Positions 9,046 through 18,192 of a DNA stretch of 64,000 bases are shown one piece after another. A model generated the notes under the pieces. That model did no database searches. It saw only the letters and a list, made by a program, of their open reading frames with translations, and was not told the DNA's origin. How positions within the stretch are numbered: position 1 is the first letter of the stretch; every line of letters begins with the position of its first letter. Made by a program: the position numbers and the translations under genes. Origin of the DNA: Paenibacillus selenitireducens (GTDB lineage Bacteria; Bacillota; Bacilli; Paenibacillales; Paenibacillaceae); assembly GCF_002021565.1 (NCBI RefSeq), contig NZ_MSZX01000003.1:124027-188026 (forward strand). Reading direction: 5' to 3'.

Positions 9046-9192
9046 TCCTCACATTGAGGAAATCGTTTTTTGAATCTACAGTTCCTCCCCCTGAGGACAT
9101 CTGTTTTTTACTCTCAGGTTGCTTTTTTGCTGTTAAGGCAAACCAAAGCCACTACCCTTGCAAGTACCTGGGTTAAGGCCTTGGTTTTTATG
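9046..9192 (+). ncRNA. Candidate structured small RNA with its own terminator
   Basis: Most of the 488-bp gap before mqo is structured. A possible promoter (TTGGAT at 9014, 17-bp spacer, TATGAA at 9037) precedes a small hairpin TCCTC-ACATT-GAGGA (9046-9060). A C-rich stretch TTCCTCCCCC (9082-9091) follows, then a hairpin CCTGAG...CTCAGG (9090-9118). The end is a strong terminator: AACCAAAGCC (9141-9150) with GGCCTTGGTT (9177-9186), an inner ACCC/GGGT stem, and a T5 tail. The C-rich stretch is complementary to Shine-Dalgarno sequences, as in FsrA- or RsaE-type sRNAs. The family is not recognised. A leader attenuator for mqo is the alternative. Confidence 0.5.
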
Positions 9193-9362
9193 TATTCCTA
9201 GGATTTTATGTCATCACCTAAAATTTATCGGTTTTTAATAGCATGTAACTATCATATAATAGTAAGTAAATATCTTAATCAATTCATATATTAGTGAGAG
9301 CCTAAGCAGGTGAGAGCGCCTACATCATTTCTTTCAAATACTAGCGTGTAAGGACGGTAAAC

Positions 9363-10859
9363 ATGAGCGACAGACAAACCGAAACAGACGTTATTTTAAT
9401 TGGTGCCGGAATCATGAGTGCGACTTTGGGAACTTTGCTGAAAGAATTAGTACCGGACTGGAAAATTACAGTGTTTGAGAAGTTGGCAAGTGCAGGAGAG
9501 GAAAGCTCTAACGAATGGAATAATGCAGGAACGGGGCATGCAGCACTGTGCGAGCTTAACTACTCAGACGAAAAACCGGACGGATCCATAGATATCAGCA
9601 AAGCTATAAATGTTAATGAACAGTTTCAAGTTTCAATGCAGTTTTGGTCTTATCTTGTAAACAGCAATCTGATTCGTAATCCGCAAGACTTTATTATGCC
9701 ATTGCCTCATATGAGTATGGTACAAGGGGAACAAAATGTAACGTTTTTGAAAAAACGTTTTGAAGCGATGTCAGGCAATCCGCTGTTTCAAGGAATGGAA
9801 TTTTCCGATGACCCGAAAAAACTGATGGAATGGATTCCGCTTATTATGAAAGACCGTACATCGAATGATCCTATTGCGGCCACAAAAATTGACTCTGGGA
9901 CGGACGTCAACTTTGGCGCTTTAACGCGCATGTTGTTCGACCACTTAAAGAATAAAAACGTTGATATCCATTACAAGTATAGTGTTGATGATATTAAACG
10001 TACTAGCGATGGCTCGTGGGAATTGAAAGTATGGAATGATAGCGGTGAAGTCGAACGCCATACTGCAAAATTCGTCTTTATCGGCGGCGGGGGCGGAAGT
10101 CTTCCTTTACTTCAAAAATCCGGCATTCCTGAAGGAAAACATATTGGAGGATTCCCGATAAGTGGACTATTTATGGTGTGTAATAATCCGGAAGTTGTAG
10201 CACAGCATCATGCCAAAGTATACGGCAAGGCTAAGGTTGGTGCACCTCCAATGTCTGTTCCGCATCTTGACACCAGATTTATCGATAATAAAAAATCGCT
10301 GCTCTTTGGACCGTTTGCCGGTTTCTCACCAAAGTTCTTAAAAACCGGTTCCATGTTTGATTTGTTAGGTTCTGTAAAACCGAATAATGTGACAACGATG
10401 TTGGCGGCAGGTGCAAAAAATCTCTCATTGACGAAATACTTAATCCAGCAAGTGATGTTATCGAAAGAAAAGCGGATGGAAGAGTTGCGAGAGTTTATCC
10501 CGAGCGCCAAAAGCGAGGATTGGGGTTTGATGGTAGCAGGCCAGCGTGTGCAAATCATTAAAGATACGGCCGCCGGCAAAGGAACGCTTCAATTTGGTAC
10601 AGAAGTGATCAGTGCCGAAGATGGCTCGATAGCTGCATTGCTAGGCGCATCTCCGGGTGCTTCTACCGCCGTACCCGTCATGCTTGAAGTCATAAAAAAA
10701 TGCTTCCCTCAACATATCCAAGCGTGGGAGCCAAAAATAAAAGAAATGATTCCTACTTATGGCGTGTCCCTGTTGAAAAACCCGGAGCGTATCCGCGATA
10801 TTCATGCTTCAACAGCGCAGACGCTTGGTCTAACCAATGAACTGCAACCCATCATGTAG
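9363..10859 (+). CDS. mqo: Malate:quinone oxidoreductase
   Basis: Mqo is an FAD-dependent peripheral membrane enzyme that oxidises malate to oxaloacetate and passes electrons to the quinone pool (EC 1.1.5.4). The 498-residue length is normal for the family. The FAD dinucleotide fold is at the N-terminus ([20 protein letters not shown]), followed by the family-typical [34 protein letters not shown] and [14 protein letters not shown] lie further on. AAGGACGG precedes the ATG. It appears monocistronic, between the candidate sRNA and its own terminator at 10887-10926. TATAAT at 9255-9260 is a possible -10. Confidence 0.97.
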   Translation: MSDRQTETDVILIGAGIMSATLGTLLKELVPDWKITVFEKLASAGEESSNEWNNAGTGHAALCELNYSDEKPDGSIDISKAINVNEQFQVSMQFWSYLVNSNLIRNPQDFIMPLPHMSMVQGEQNVTFLKKRFEAMSGNPLFQGMEFSDDPKKLMEWIPLIMKDRTSNDPIAATKIDSGTDVNFGALTRMLFDHLKNKNVDIHYKYSVDDIKRTSDGSWELKVWNDSGEVERHTAKFVFIGGGGGSLPLLQKSGIPEGKHIGGFPISGLFMVCNNPEVVAQHHAKVYGKAKVGAPPMSVPHLDTRFIDNKKSLLFGPFAGFSPKFLKTGSMFDLLGSVKPNNVTTMLAAGAKNLSLTKYLIQQVMLSKEKRMEELREFIPSAKSEDWGLMVAGQRVQIIKDTAAGKGTLQFGTEVISAEDGSIAALLGASPGASTAVPVMLEVIKKCFPQHIQAWEPKIKEMIPTYGVSLLKNPERIRDIHASTAQTLGLTNELQPIM

Positions 10860-10886
10860 AAAGTACAAAGAATACAAATGAGTTAA

Positions 10887-10926
10887 GCGGCCTTCATCCT
10901 AAATTTTATGGGACGGAGGCCTTTTC
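10887..10926 (+). terminator. Terminator after mqo
   Basis: GCGGCCTTCATCC pairs with GGGACGGAGGCC with small mismatches, followed by TTTTCGCTTT. Confidence 0.75.
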
Positions 10927-10989
10927 GCTTTGCCTGCAATCTTCGTAACAGCGTGGTGAACCTTATCATAAATCATGGTAAAGTGGAGA

Positions 10990-11007
10990 GTAGATAACGT
11001 GATCTAC
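10990..11007. promoter_or_regulatory. Candidate operator ahead of the Crp-family gene
   Basis: A perfect inverted repeat GTAGAT-AACGTG-ATCTAC lies 20 bp upstream of the regulator start. Its size and position fit autoregulation by the Crp-family dimer, although the half-sites are not the classical TGTGA. Confidence 0.4.
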
Positions 11008-11026
11008 GCGATGAAAGGAACGAAAC

Positions 11027-11611
11027 ATGAAAGAAATATTGTTCAAGTACATGACGAGATTGACATCCCTGAACGAAGAAGAACAACAGGCTATTGTTGA
11101 AGATATCCTTATTGAGGAATACAAAAAAGGAACAGCTCTCCTTAGACAAGGGGATGTTCCTACGAAATGTTATTTCGTGTTGAAGGGATGCGTAAGGCAG
11201 TATTCGATTAATGAAGCGGGAAAAGAGGTCACATCCAATTTCTACACAGAAGAGCAAGCCATCACGATCTTCAATTCTCATAAACAAGATAAGTCATCCG
11301 AGTACACCTTTACGTGTCTTGAAGACTCGGTATTGGTCGTTGGCGATCTAGCGATCGAAGAGGACATGTATAACAAATATGATCAATTGGAATCCATGAC
11401 ACGCAAGATGATTGAGGAGAAGTTCGGTCAAGTACAAGATGAATATGCTGCTTTTATCGCTTCTACACCTAAAGAACGCTTCAGGTCACTATTACTGAAC
11501 CGACCTCATTTAATCGATCGCGTCCCTCAACATCAATTGGCAAGTTATCTCGGAATTACCCCCGAGTCATTAAGCAGAATCAAGAAGCGAGTCCATACAG
11601 ACAATCATTAA
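11027..11611 (+). CDS. Crp/Fnr-family transcriptional regulator
   Basis: This 194-residue protein has an N-terminal cyclic-nucleotide-binding-type beta roll (residues about 15-120: KGTALLRQGDVPTKCYFVLKG) and a C-terminal helix-turn-helix (VPQHQLASYLGITPESLSRIKKR). AAAGGAA lies before the ATG. No Fnr-type cysteine cluster is present. The neighbour is a convergent DUF4386 membrane protein, and similar Crp/DUF4386 pairs occur in other Firmicutes, so that gene is a likely target. The effector is unknown. Confidence 0.88.
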   Translation: MKEILFKYMTRLTSLNEEEQQAIVEDILIEEYKKGTALLRQGDVPTKCYFVLKGCVRQYSINEAGKEVTSNFYTEEQAITIFNSHKQDKSSEYTFTCLEDSVLVVGDLAIEEDMYNKYDQLESMTRKMIEEKFGQVQDEYAAFIASTPKERFRSLLLNRPHLIDRVPQHQLASYLGITPESLSRIKKRVHTDNH

Positions 11612-11618
11612 GCAGATG

Positions 11619-12338
11619 TCAGGCCGTTATAGGGACTTTCCCACCTTTGAACAGCAGCCATAACCCAAAACCCAATTCTCCTACAATCATTGGCACAGTA
11701 AATACAAATTTAAGTACGGTAATGACCCCATCGTATTGTGGGAGAAACGCGCTACATAGGTGATTGAGCATATAGCCTACACCAGCAATCACCAATAAGA
11801 TACTAATGATTTTAGGTATGCCGTTTGATTTGATAGCCACATAGCCTACAATGAGCAAGTGCCCGCCGAAAACAATTAATCCAATCGACCATATAGATTC
11901 GAATGCTTCAAGAAATAGCATCATAAGTGATTGAGTTTGTTCGATTTTAAATGAGGATAAATCGTTTGTATGCCTCGAGAGAAGCAACACAAATATCAAG
12001 TTCAGTATGGCGATTCCCAATATAGCAGTATAGGTAAGACGGAACCACGCACCAAGCAATGAAAGGCTTTTATTAATTGGCTCGAGAAAAATATAGAAAG
12101 CCCACGCGACCACAATGTCACTAGTCAGGATGATGACCCAGCCCAAGATTTCAGCTTTGAAAAGCGTACTTGATGACATGATATGATGAAATGTGGCACT
12201 GGCATCTCCTTGTACCACAAGGCTTGCATGGACAAAGCCATACGAAAAAAATGAAGCAAGTGTCATGATGATAAGCGATATGCCCGCAATCAGAGCAGAT
12301 TTTCGCTGATCCGTTCGTTGTATTCCTGTGTTAACCAT
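11619..12338 (-). CDS. DUF4386 family membrane protein
   Basis: About 239 residues with six or seven hydrophobic segments, matching DUF4386: RKSALIAGISLIIMTLASFFSYGF at the start, a central GAWFRLTYTAILGIAILNLIF and a C-terminal KFVFTVPMIVGELGFGLWLLFKGG. The ATG at 12338 is preferred over the TTG at 12341 because GGGGG lies seven bases upstream. It converges on the Crp-family gene with only 7 bp between stops. The function of the family is not known. Confidence 0.85.
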   Translation of the reverse strand: MVNTGIQRTDQRKSALIAGISLIIMTLASFFSYGFVHASLVVQGDASATFHHIMSSSTLFKAEILGWVIILTSDIVVAWAFYIFLEPINKSLSLLGAWFRLTYTAILGIAILNLIFVLLLSRHTNDLSSFKIEQTQSLMMLFLEAFESIWSIGLIVFGGHLLIVGYVAIKSNGIPKIISILLVIAGVGYMLNHLCSAFLPQYDGVITVLKFVFTVPMIVGELGFGLWLLFKGGKVPITA

Positions 12339-12444
12339 CAAATAACCCCCTAGGTGTTTTGTGTTAATCTCATTGTAATAGGAGGGTAATAAAGGTTCAT
12401 TGACTTAAATCAAGGGAAATTCGTATTTCAGGGGAGGGTAATGG

Positions 12445-13524
12445 ATGATTATTCTAAAAGATATCGGGAGGTTCGAGACGCTCCCGGAAATCGCGATGCA
12501 CATTTACAAGGGGAATATTCCGGCTTTGCAGGCTGCAATTGCAGCAGGCTGGGATATTGAAGAAGGCATCGTACTTAGCAGGCATACCACATTAAGCCCG
12601 TTGGATTTGGCATTAATATCGCAGAAGCTGGAGGTTGTTAAGCTGCTGGTAGAGCACGGCGTCAACCTGAATGTCCATCATAATCCGGCTTTTTTGCTAG
12701 CAGTACGTTATTGCAAGGAAGACACCGTTCGCTACATTACAGCGCAAGGTGCTAAGCTGGACAAGCTCAATCAAGTCGGGTCAGGCGCATATTCACAGGC
12801 CTACTATGGCAACAAAAACAATATCCCGCTCATTCATGAGCTGGGATTAGATATTAAGCTGCATGGTGGTGCTGTATTGCGCCAAGCCGTGTCGAATCAT
12901 GACTTGAAGACGATCACTTATCTCCTCGAGCATGGGGTGGACATTAATTATAATAAACCGAATATGGTCTATCCTTATCAAGCGACTCCGTTAACCGTTG
13001 CAACGCGAATGGGTAATCTAGCTATGGTAAAATATTTGATTGAGCGCGGCGCGGACGCTACTTTAGCGGAAAAGGACGGCGAGCGGCCGTATACGATTGC
13101 GGTCAGCAATAAGGATACAGTCTTGGTTGACTATTTGAAATCGCTGGAGCCGGCCGAGTTTCATAATGTGGAGAACAAAAAGTATGAACTGAAAAAATAT
13201 AAATTGACCGATGAACTGGTCCGCTTTCTTACTGGAGACAAGCTGCGCCTCGGGCTAGCGCAAAATGAATATGAAATCAGGTATATCGACTTTTTCACAT
13301 TGACCGATACGATTGAGATGAAAGTCGGCCGGCAAAAGCTGCTGCGTCTGTCAGCCGATATCGATAATTACTCCGATCTGCAGCTCGTGTGGAATCCGAA
13401 GAAAAAAGGCCTGGTAGGCTGTTATGACATGGAGCATCAGGCTTATGCGGATTTATGCAGCTTTACAGAGTTCCTCGCGCAGCCTGAAATGTACCTCATT
13501 AAGTTCCTTGAGGGAGAGTTGTAA
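12445..13524 (+). CDS. Ankyrin-repeat protein with SMI1/KNR4-like C-terminus
   Basis: This 359-residue soluble protein has at least five ankyrin-like units in residues about 15-235, for example SPLDLALISQKLEVVKLLVEHG, KTITYLLEHGVDINYNK and TPLTVATRMGNLAMVKYLIERG. The C-terminal about 110 residues (DLQLVWNPKKKGLVGCYDMEHQ, CSFTEFLAQPEMYLIKFLEGEL) resemble the end of SMI1/KNR4 (SUKH) proteins, but this is weaker. SUKH and ankyrin proteins often act as immunity proteins against contact toxins; no toxin gene is visible here. GGGGAGGG precedes the ATG. Confidence 0.75.
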   Translation: MIILKDIGRFETLPEIAMHIYKGNIPALQAAIAAGWDIEEGIVLSRHTTLSPLDLALISQKLEVVKLLVEHGVNLNVHHNPAFLLAVRYCKEDTVRYITAQGAKLDKLNQVGSGAYSQAYYGNKNNIPLIHELGLDIKLHGGAVLRQAVSNHDLKTITYLLEHGVDINYNKPNMVYPYQATPLTVATRMGNLAMVKYLIERGADATLAEKDGERPYTIAVSNKDTVLVDYLKSLEPAEFHNVENKKYELKKYKLTDELVRFLTGDKLRLGLAQNEYEIRYIDFFTLTDTIEMKVGRQKLLRLSADIDNYSDLQLVWNPKKKGLVGCYDMEHQAYADLCSFTEFLAQPEMYLIKFLEGEL

Positions 13525-13541
13525 ATGATTCCTGAATGAAA

Positions 13542-14153
13542 TCATTCCGGGTCTACGAGCTGGTTCGTATTTTGATGTAAACGGAACAGCAGAGAAAGCT
13601 GCTTGGCGAGAAAAAGTGGCGTGTAAGGCATATCATTGCGAAGCCAGCAGACAATGGTACCGATGAAGGCGGAGGAACCGTACCAGATTGCAATATCTTT
13701 CGGAACGATCACAGCCGAAGAAGGTGAAGAATCGTCTCGGTTCTCGCTTCTGCTAGTGATAATATCAATGATCAGCTTCATAAGCCGATCTGTAAAGACC
13801 GGTATACGTTGTGAAGCGAGCAGCACCTTGTAAAATTTTGAATTTTCCGCGATATGCTCAAGTATTTTGACCAATATGGACCAATCCATATCTGTGGGAT
13901 GAGGCTGACTCCGAATATCATTCAGGACAGCATGAATTTCATTAATCATGTCATCCGCCATCTTCTCAATCATGTCCGGAACATCCCGGTAATGGAGATA
14001 GAAGGTAACACGATTGATGGTAGCGCGTTCCGCAATGCGATTGACGGTTATTTTCTCAAGTTCAATCTCCTGAAGCAAATCGATAAATGCATCTCGAATC
14101 AATTGGCGCGTGCGAAGTACACGTCGATCTGTACGCGGTGATGTTGTTGACAT
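13542..14153 (-). CDS. TetR-family regulator of the divergent DHA2 efflux pump
   Basis: This 203-residue protein has an N-terminal TetR helix-turn-helix (RRVLRTRQLIRDAFIDLL, VNRIAERATINRVTFYLHYRD). The all-helical ligand domain ends with a TetR_C_7-like segment (WYGSSAFIGTIVCWLRNDMPY). It is divergent from the DHA2-type transporter gene, and an inverted repeat in the shared region (14227-14245) is a candidate operator. Local repression of the pump, relieved by a pump substrate, is the likely arrangement. Confidence 0.88.
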   Translation of the reverse strand: MSTTSPRTDRRVLRTRQLIRDAFIDLLQEIELEKITVNRIAERATINRVTFYLHYRDVPDMIEKMADDMINEIHAVLNDIRSQPHPTDMDWSILVKILEHIAENSKFYKVLLASQRIPVFTDRLMKLIIDIITSRSENRDDSSPSSAVIVPKDIAIWYGSSAFIGTIVCWLRNDMPYTPLFLAKQLSLLFRLHQNTNQLVDPE

Positions 14154-14226
14154 GGGCCCTCATTTCCTTTCCCCTTCTTCATACGACAATTAAATCCTGT
14201 TTGTAGTATATTTTCAGAATAGACGA

Positions 14227-14245
14227 CAGATTCTAATCATCTGTA
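14227..14245. promoter_or_regulatory. Candidate TetR operator between regulator and pump
   Basis: Half-sites ACAGAT (14227-14232) and ATCTGT (14240-14245) form an inverted repeat with a 7-nt gap. A third half-site, AATCTGT, lies near 14268. The position in the divergent intergenic region supports an operator. Confidence 0.5.
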
Positions 14246-14373
14246 AACTAATAGACATTTTTTGAAAATCTGTTGTTTGTGAAATATAAGAGAGATAACT
14301 ATAATCTTTTACATTGAGTTTATTATACTACAAAGTGTTTATTAGGCTCACGATGAATTTGAAGGGATTGAGC

Positions 14374-15873
14374 ATGATGAGTAATAATTTAGCCTTTGAC
14401 AGCAGTTCCATTAAGAAAGGTCCCTTGCTGTTTGTTATGATTTTGGGGGCGTTCATCGCCGTTTTGAATCAGACTATTATGAGCGTCGCGCTGCCAGAGC
14501 TGATGGTCGACTTTAACATTGAAGCGTCTACCGCTCAATGGTTAACAACCGGATATATGTTGGTTAACGGGGTTCTTATTCCAATCACTGCATTTCTAAT
14601 GCAACGGTTTACGACCCGTGAGCTTTTTCAGGCTTCCATGGTTATTTTTCTCGGTGGAACCATTGTTTCGGCAGTAGCACCTAACTTCGATATTTTGCTA
14701 ACTGGCCGCCTATTTCAAGCCGCTGGTGCCGGTATTATCATGCCGCTGCTAATGAATGTCATTCTGACTATATTCCCTCCTAATAAGCGCGGAGCCGCTA
14801 TGGGAATGGTTGGTTTTGCTATTATTTTTGCTCCTGCAATTGGGCCTACACTTGCCGGTTATATCATAGAGCATTTTTCCTGGCGTACGATGTTTTATGG
14901 GATGATTCCGATTGTCGTGATCGTTATTGTGGTTGCCTTTATTTTTCTGAAAAATGTGGCTGAACGATCCTATCCTAAAATTGATATTTTGGGTGTCATT
15001 CTCTCAACAATCGGATTCGGTACCCTTCTATACGGCTTCAGCAGTGCTGGAAGCAAAGGTTGGTCAAGCGCGGAAGTGGTTCTATCTCTTGTTACAGGTG
15101 TGGTCGCCTTGATTTTGTTTACATGGAGACAGCTGGTCTCGGAGAGCCCGCTTCTTGATCTAAGGGCGTTCAAATATAGCATGTTCTCCCTGACCACCGT
15201 TATTAATATTGCTGTAACAATGGTCATGTATGCGGATATGATGCTGCTTCCACTATATTTGCAGAATGCACGTGGATACACACCTCTGGAGTCTGGACTG
15301 CTGATGCTCCCTGGCGCGCTTCTTATGGGATTAATGATGCCGGTGACAGGAAAGCTGTTCGATCGGTTTGGAGCAAAGTGGTTGTCCATTATCGGGATGT
15401 CTATTACGGTCCTGACAACCATCGGTTTCGTCAATCTGACCGATTCCACCAGTTATACGTATTTAGTTCTGATGTCCACAGGACGACGCTTCGGGATGGC
15501 CATGTTCCTGATGCCAATCACTACGGCGGGTCTAAACCAATTGCCTGCAAGACTGAATGCGCATGGTACAGCCATTTCCAACACCATCAAGCAGGTGGCT
15601 GGTGCGATAGGCACTTCTTTGCTTGTCACGGTGATGACGAACCGTACCAAAACCCATCTTCAGGATATGGTCGCCGCAGGCGGCTTAGGGAATTCATCAA
15701 AGGAACATATCATGATGGAGGCGTCTATTCAAGGTATTAACGATGCGTATCTTGTCATTATTGGAATCGGAATTGTGGGTCTGTTGCTTTCTTTCTTCAT
15801 TAAACGTACGGGGCAGGTCGAGGAAGCAGAAGAAGCCAAACTATTGAACCGAAAAATAGTTCGTGAAACATAG
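14374..15873 (+). CDS. DHA2 (EmrB/QacA-type) multidrug efflux MFS transporter
   Basis: About 499 residues with some 14 hydrophobic segments, typical of DHA2 proton-driven drug exporters. The family features FIAVLNQTIMSVALPELM (TM1) and TAQWLTTGYMLVNGVLIP (TM2) are clear, with motif C-like GFAIIFAPAIGPTLAGYI. ATG 14374 is preferred because GAAGGGA lies seven bases before it; 14353 is an upstream alternative. It is divergent from a TetR gene. The C-terminal half carries RRFGMAMFLMP where many members have RGLGMG, so the motif is slightly unusual. Confidence 0.9.
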   Translation: MMSNNLAFDSSSIKKGPLLFVMILGAFIAVLNQTIMSVALPELMVDFNIEASTAQWLTTGYMLVNGVLIPITAFLMQRFTTRELFQASMVIFLGGTIVSAVAPNFDILLTGRLFQAAGAGIIMPLLMNVILTIFPPNKRGAAMGMVGFAIIFAPAIGPTLAGYIIEHFSWRTMFYGMIPIVVIVIVVAFIFLKNVAERSYPKIDILGVILSTIGFGTLLYGFSSAGSKGWSSAEVVLSLVTGVVALILFTWRQLVSESPLLDLRAFKYSMFSLTTVINIAVTMVMYADMMLLPLYLQNARGYTPLESGLLMLPGALLMGLMMPVTGKLFDRFGAKWLSIIGMSITVLTTIGFVNLTDSTSYTYLVLMSTGRRFGMAMFLMPITTAGLNQLPARLNAHGTAISNTIKQVAGAIGTSLLVTVMTNRTKTHLQDMVAAGGLGNSSKEHIMMEASIQGINDAYLVIIGIGIVGLLLSFFIKRTGQVEEAEEAKLLNRKIVRET

Positions 15874-15893
15874 GAAGAGGACACCAACGACAA

Positions 15894-15928
15894 AGAGAAG
15901 GGCCCTTAGCAACCGGGCTCTTCTTTTT
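15894..15928. terminator. Terminator between the DHA2 pump and the convergent MerR gene
   Basis: GAAGGGCCC pairs with GGGCTCTTC around a 7-8-nt loop, followed by TTTTT on the + strand. It also lies at the end of the convergent MerR gene. Confidence 0.8.
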
Positions 15929-15939
15929 GTCATACATAT

Positions 15940-16314
15940 TCAGTTGGTTTGTTCCTCCAATTTCGTATAGTGGGCGATTTTTTCATTAATCTTTGTTAGG
16001 TTATTCTCTAGTTCCCTGATTTGGTTAAGGACATTTTCTTGATGATTTTCTAATAACTCCCGTCGTAGAGTCACAGTAGAGTTTCCTTGGCGTCTTAGTT
16101 CTGAAAATTTCTTGATTTCACTTATGGGCATGTCCGTGTTACGCAACTTAATGAGAAAGTCGATACAAGAGATATCATCCATGGAATATTTACGGTAACC
16201 ATTCGCATCTCTTTCAATCGCACTTAAGAGGCCGATTTTTTCATAATAACGTAGTGTATACGTGCTAAGACCTGTGATTGCGGATATATTTTGGATCGAT
16301 AATGTTTTTTCCAT
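15940..16314 (-). CDS. MerR-family regulator
   Basis: This 124-residue protein has the MerR winged helix (LSIQNISAITGLSTYTLRYYEKIGLL) and the typical RYYE and GYRKYSMDDI motifs. A long C-terminal coiled coil follows (LLENHQENVLNQIRELENNLTKINEKIAHY). There is no sizeable ligand domain and no metal-binding cysteine cluster, so it belongs to the small MerR group (HTH_17/AdhR-like). No good ribosome-binding site is seen before the ATG. It is divergent from an MFS gene whose promoter has a 19-bp spacer, the expected target. Confidence 0.9.
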   Translation of the reverse strand: MEKTLSIQNISAITGLSTYTLRYYEKIGLLSAIERDANGYRKYSMDDISCIDFLIKLRNTDMPISEIKKFSELRRQGNSTVTLRRELLENHQENVLNQIRELENNLTKINEKIAHYTKLEEQTN

Positions 16315-16332
16315 AATTGAATTATAACATGC

Positions 16333-16363
16333 TTGCTTTAGAGTGCACTATAAGGAGTATGCT
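16333..16363 (+). promoter_or_regulatory. MerR-type promoter of the MFS gene
   Basis: TTGCTT (16333-16338) and TATGCT (16358-16363) are separated by 19 bp. The spacer holds TTAGAGTGCACTATAA (16338-16353), a palindrome with one mismatched pair. This is the classical layout activated by MerR-family dimers. TTATAAT read on the opposite strand (16320-16326) could serve the MerR gene. Confidence 0.7.
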
Positions 16364-16409
16364 TGTTCCTACATTCGGTTTTATTAGATATTAGGAGGCA
16401 GGTAGTTCA

Positions 16410-17564
16410 ATGAATATAGGGATTTTTGTATTAGCATTTGCAACATTTGTTGCGGGTACCGTGGAATTAATAATCGCAGGCATATTAAATATGATTGCTA
16501 CAGATTTACAAGTTTCAGTAGGGACAGTCGGTCAGTTGGTTTCCGTTTTTTCATTTGTTTTCGCCTTTGGGGCTCCCATACTCATAGCTTTAACTTCCAA
16601 AGTGGAAAGACGTAGATTACTACTCATTGCTATGTTTACTTTCTTAGGGGGGAATATCTTATCTATAGTTAGCCCTAATTATACAACCTTATTAATTGCG
16701 AGGATTATTCTTGCAGCTAGTTGCTCGATTGTGGTTGTTGTTTCCGTTACAATGGCTGCTAAAACAGTTGCTGTTAAATTAAGAGGTCGTGCTATAGCCG
16801 TCATTTTTATGGGTTTAAGCGCTTCGTTAGTGTTAGGTGTCCCCTTAGGGACGATAATCGGTGGACATTTGGGTTGGAGGATGGCATTCGTATTGGTTTC
16901 CATTCTTAGTATCGTTGCTATTTTGGCCATTATGAAGTTTCTGCCTAACGTTCCACCACAACCATCCATCCCTTTACTTAAACAAATTGCTACATTAAAA
17001 AACAAAAAAATTGCATCTATCCAGCTTATATCTGCTTTGGAGTTAACAGGTCACTTTACAGTTTATACGTATTTCACTCCTTTTCTTAAAACTACAATGG
17101 ATCTATCAACGAATATGATTAGCATGGTCTTACTGATATTTGGTATCGCTGGAATAATAGGAGGATGGATTGGTGGATGGGCATCAGATAAATTTGGAGG
17201 AGCTAAGGTTATACTCGTATTTCTCGTTTTATTTGCAACATCATTGTTCTTATTGCCTTATGCTACAGGATCAATGATAAGTTTATTGATTGTTGTCGCC
17301 CTTTATGGTGCGATGGTGTGGGCACTTAGTCCAGCAGTTCAGAATTATCTTGCAAAATCCGCCCCAGATTCGGCTGACATTCAATTAGGTTTAAACACTT
17401 CATTTTTACACCTTGGAGTAGCCTTGGGTTCTGGATTGGGTGGTTTACTTGTCGACCATTATCCTGTTACGACCAACACTTGGGTAGCTGGCATTATAGT
17501 TGTTCTAGCTCTTATTTCCGCCATTTATTCGGTAACGAATACTAAGGAACATAGTATGGCGTGA
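16410..17564 (+). CDS. MFS transporter, AraJ-like (DHA1) efflux permease
   Basis: This 384-residue protein has about 12 hydrophobic helices, the size and pattern of DHA1-type proton antiporters in the AraJ/YdhP group: FATFVAGTVELIIAGILNMI at TM1, and SKVERRRLLLIAMFTFLGGN as the loop 2-3 motif. TTAGGAGG lies 11 bases before the ATG. It is divergent from the MerR gene and has a MerR-type promoter, so induction by a toxic small molecule is likely. Base composition is lower in GC than its neighbours, which may indicate transfer. Confidence 0.88.
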   Translation: MNIGIFVLAFATFVAGTVELIIAGILNMIATDLQVSVGTVGQLVSVFSFVFAFGAPILIALTSKVERRRLLLIAMFTFLGGNILSIVSPNYTTLLIARIILAASCSIVVVVSVTMAAKTVAVKLRGRAIAVIFMGLSASLVLGVPLGTIIGGHLGWRMAFVLVSILSIVAILAIMKFLPNVPPQPSIPLLKQIATLKNKKIASIQLISALELTGHFTVYTYFTPFLKTTMDLSTNMISMVLLIFGIAGIIGGWIGGWASDKFGGAKVILVFLVLFATSLFLLPYATGSMISLLIVVALYGAMVWALSPAVQNYLAKSAPDSADIQLGLNTSFLHLGVALGSGLGGLLVDHYPVTTNTWVAGIIVVLALISAIYSVTNTKEHSMA

Positions 17565-17653
17565 CATGGATATAATCGGAATAAACCAATAAGGGTGGAA
17601 GTCCCCGTTTCTGGGCATGTTAGTTGGAAACAGGCCTAGGAGTGAGATAAGGA

Positions 17654-17938
17654 ATGTCCAGAAGAAATAGGAAATACGCAGTGCCTGGTGTGAACCGAGG
17701 AATGCAGATGTTTAAAGCCGAAGTGATGAGACGTGAGGGTTATAACGTAAATCCAGATCGGCCAGATGATGTGAAATACGAAGTGGCCAAAGAACTCGGT
17801 GTGCCGCTGCAGCAGGGCGACAATGGCGATTTGAGCACGGGCTCAGCCGGTAAGGTTGGCGGTAAAATTGGCGGCTCCATGGTCCGTGAAATGATTCGTC
17901 TTGCTCAACAGCAGTTGGTAGACCGGGAGCGGGAGTAG
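17654..17938 (+). CDS. Small acid-soluble spore protein, alpha/beta type
   Basis: This 94-residue protein carries the core of alpha/beta-type SASPs: KYEVAKELGVPLQQGD, then GSAGKVGGKIGGSMVREMI and a C-terminal LAQQQLV. These proteins coat DNA in the spore core and are degraded by the GPR protease on germination. The N-terminus (MSRRNRKYAVPGVNRGMQMF) is longer and more basic than in typical SspA/SspB. CATGTTA at 17616-17622 resembles a sigma-G -10 element, but no convincing -35 was found at the right distance. This gene supports an endospore-forming host. Confidence 0.9.
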   Translation: MSRRNRKYAVPGVNRGMQMFKAEVMRREGYNVNPDRPDDVKYEVAKELGVPLQQGDNGDLSTGSAGKVGGKIGGSMVREMIRLAQQQLVDRERE

Positions 17939-17995
17939 CGGGCCGAATGTCTTTATTCGTGATAGCGATCTTCCCGCGGCTTGCTGAAAAAGTTA

Positions 17996-18027
17996 GGCTT
18001 TCCCGAAAATAGGGAAAGCCCCTTTTA
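17996..18027. terminator. Terminator after the spore protein gene
   Basis: The perfect stem GGCTTTCCC / GGGAAAGCC is followed by CCTTTTATTT. The stop codon of the convergent ybaK remnant lies in its tail. Confidence 0.85.
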
Positions 18028-18192
18028 TTTGATCGAAATGATCTGTCCTTGTGTCATTGCAGCCAGTTCCTGCGGAGTTAATTCGAAGAGAGTCTGAATC
18101 GGTTCAACATGTCCTAGCGGGGCAACCCCACCGATGACAAACCCTGTGCGCTCGCGGACAAAATCGCCGTCCGCTTTGCCAAGCTTCGCCTC
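18025..18192 (-). pseudogene. Remnant of a YbaK/EbsC-type prolyl-tRNA editing gene
   Basis: On the minus strand the frame reads KLGKADGDFVRERTGFVIGG, then VAPLGHVEPIQTLFELTPQ and ELAAMTQGQIISIK, then stop. This is the C-terminal part of the YbaK/EbsC aminoacyl-tRNA deacylase family. The N-terminal two thirds are missing. The stretch that normally separates GH..PI from the final TPQEL motif (about 28 residues) is also missing. It continues in the same frame directly after the stop codon of the SMI1-like gene and has no start codon of its own. Confidence 0.75.
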
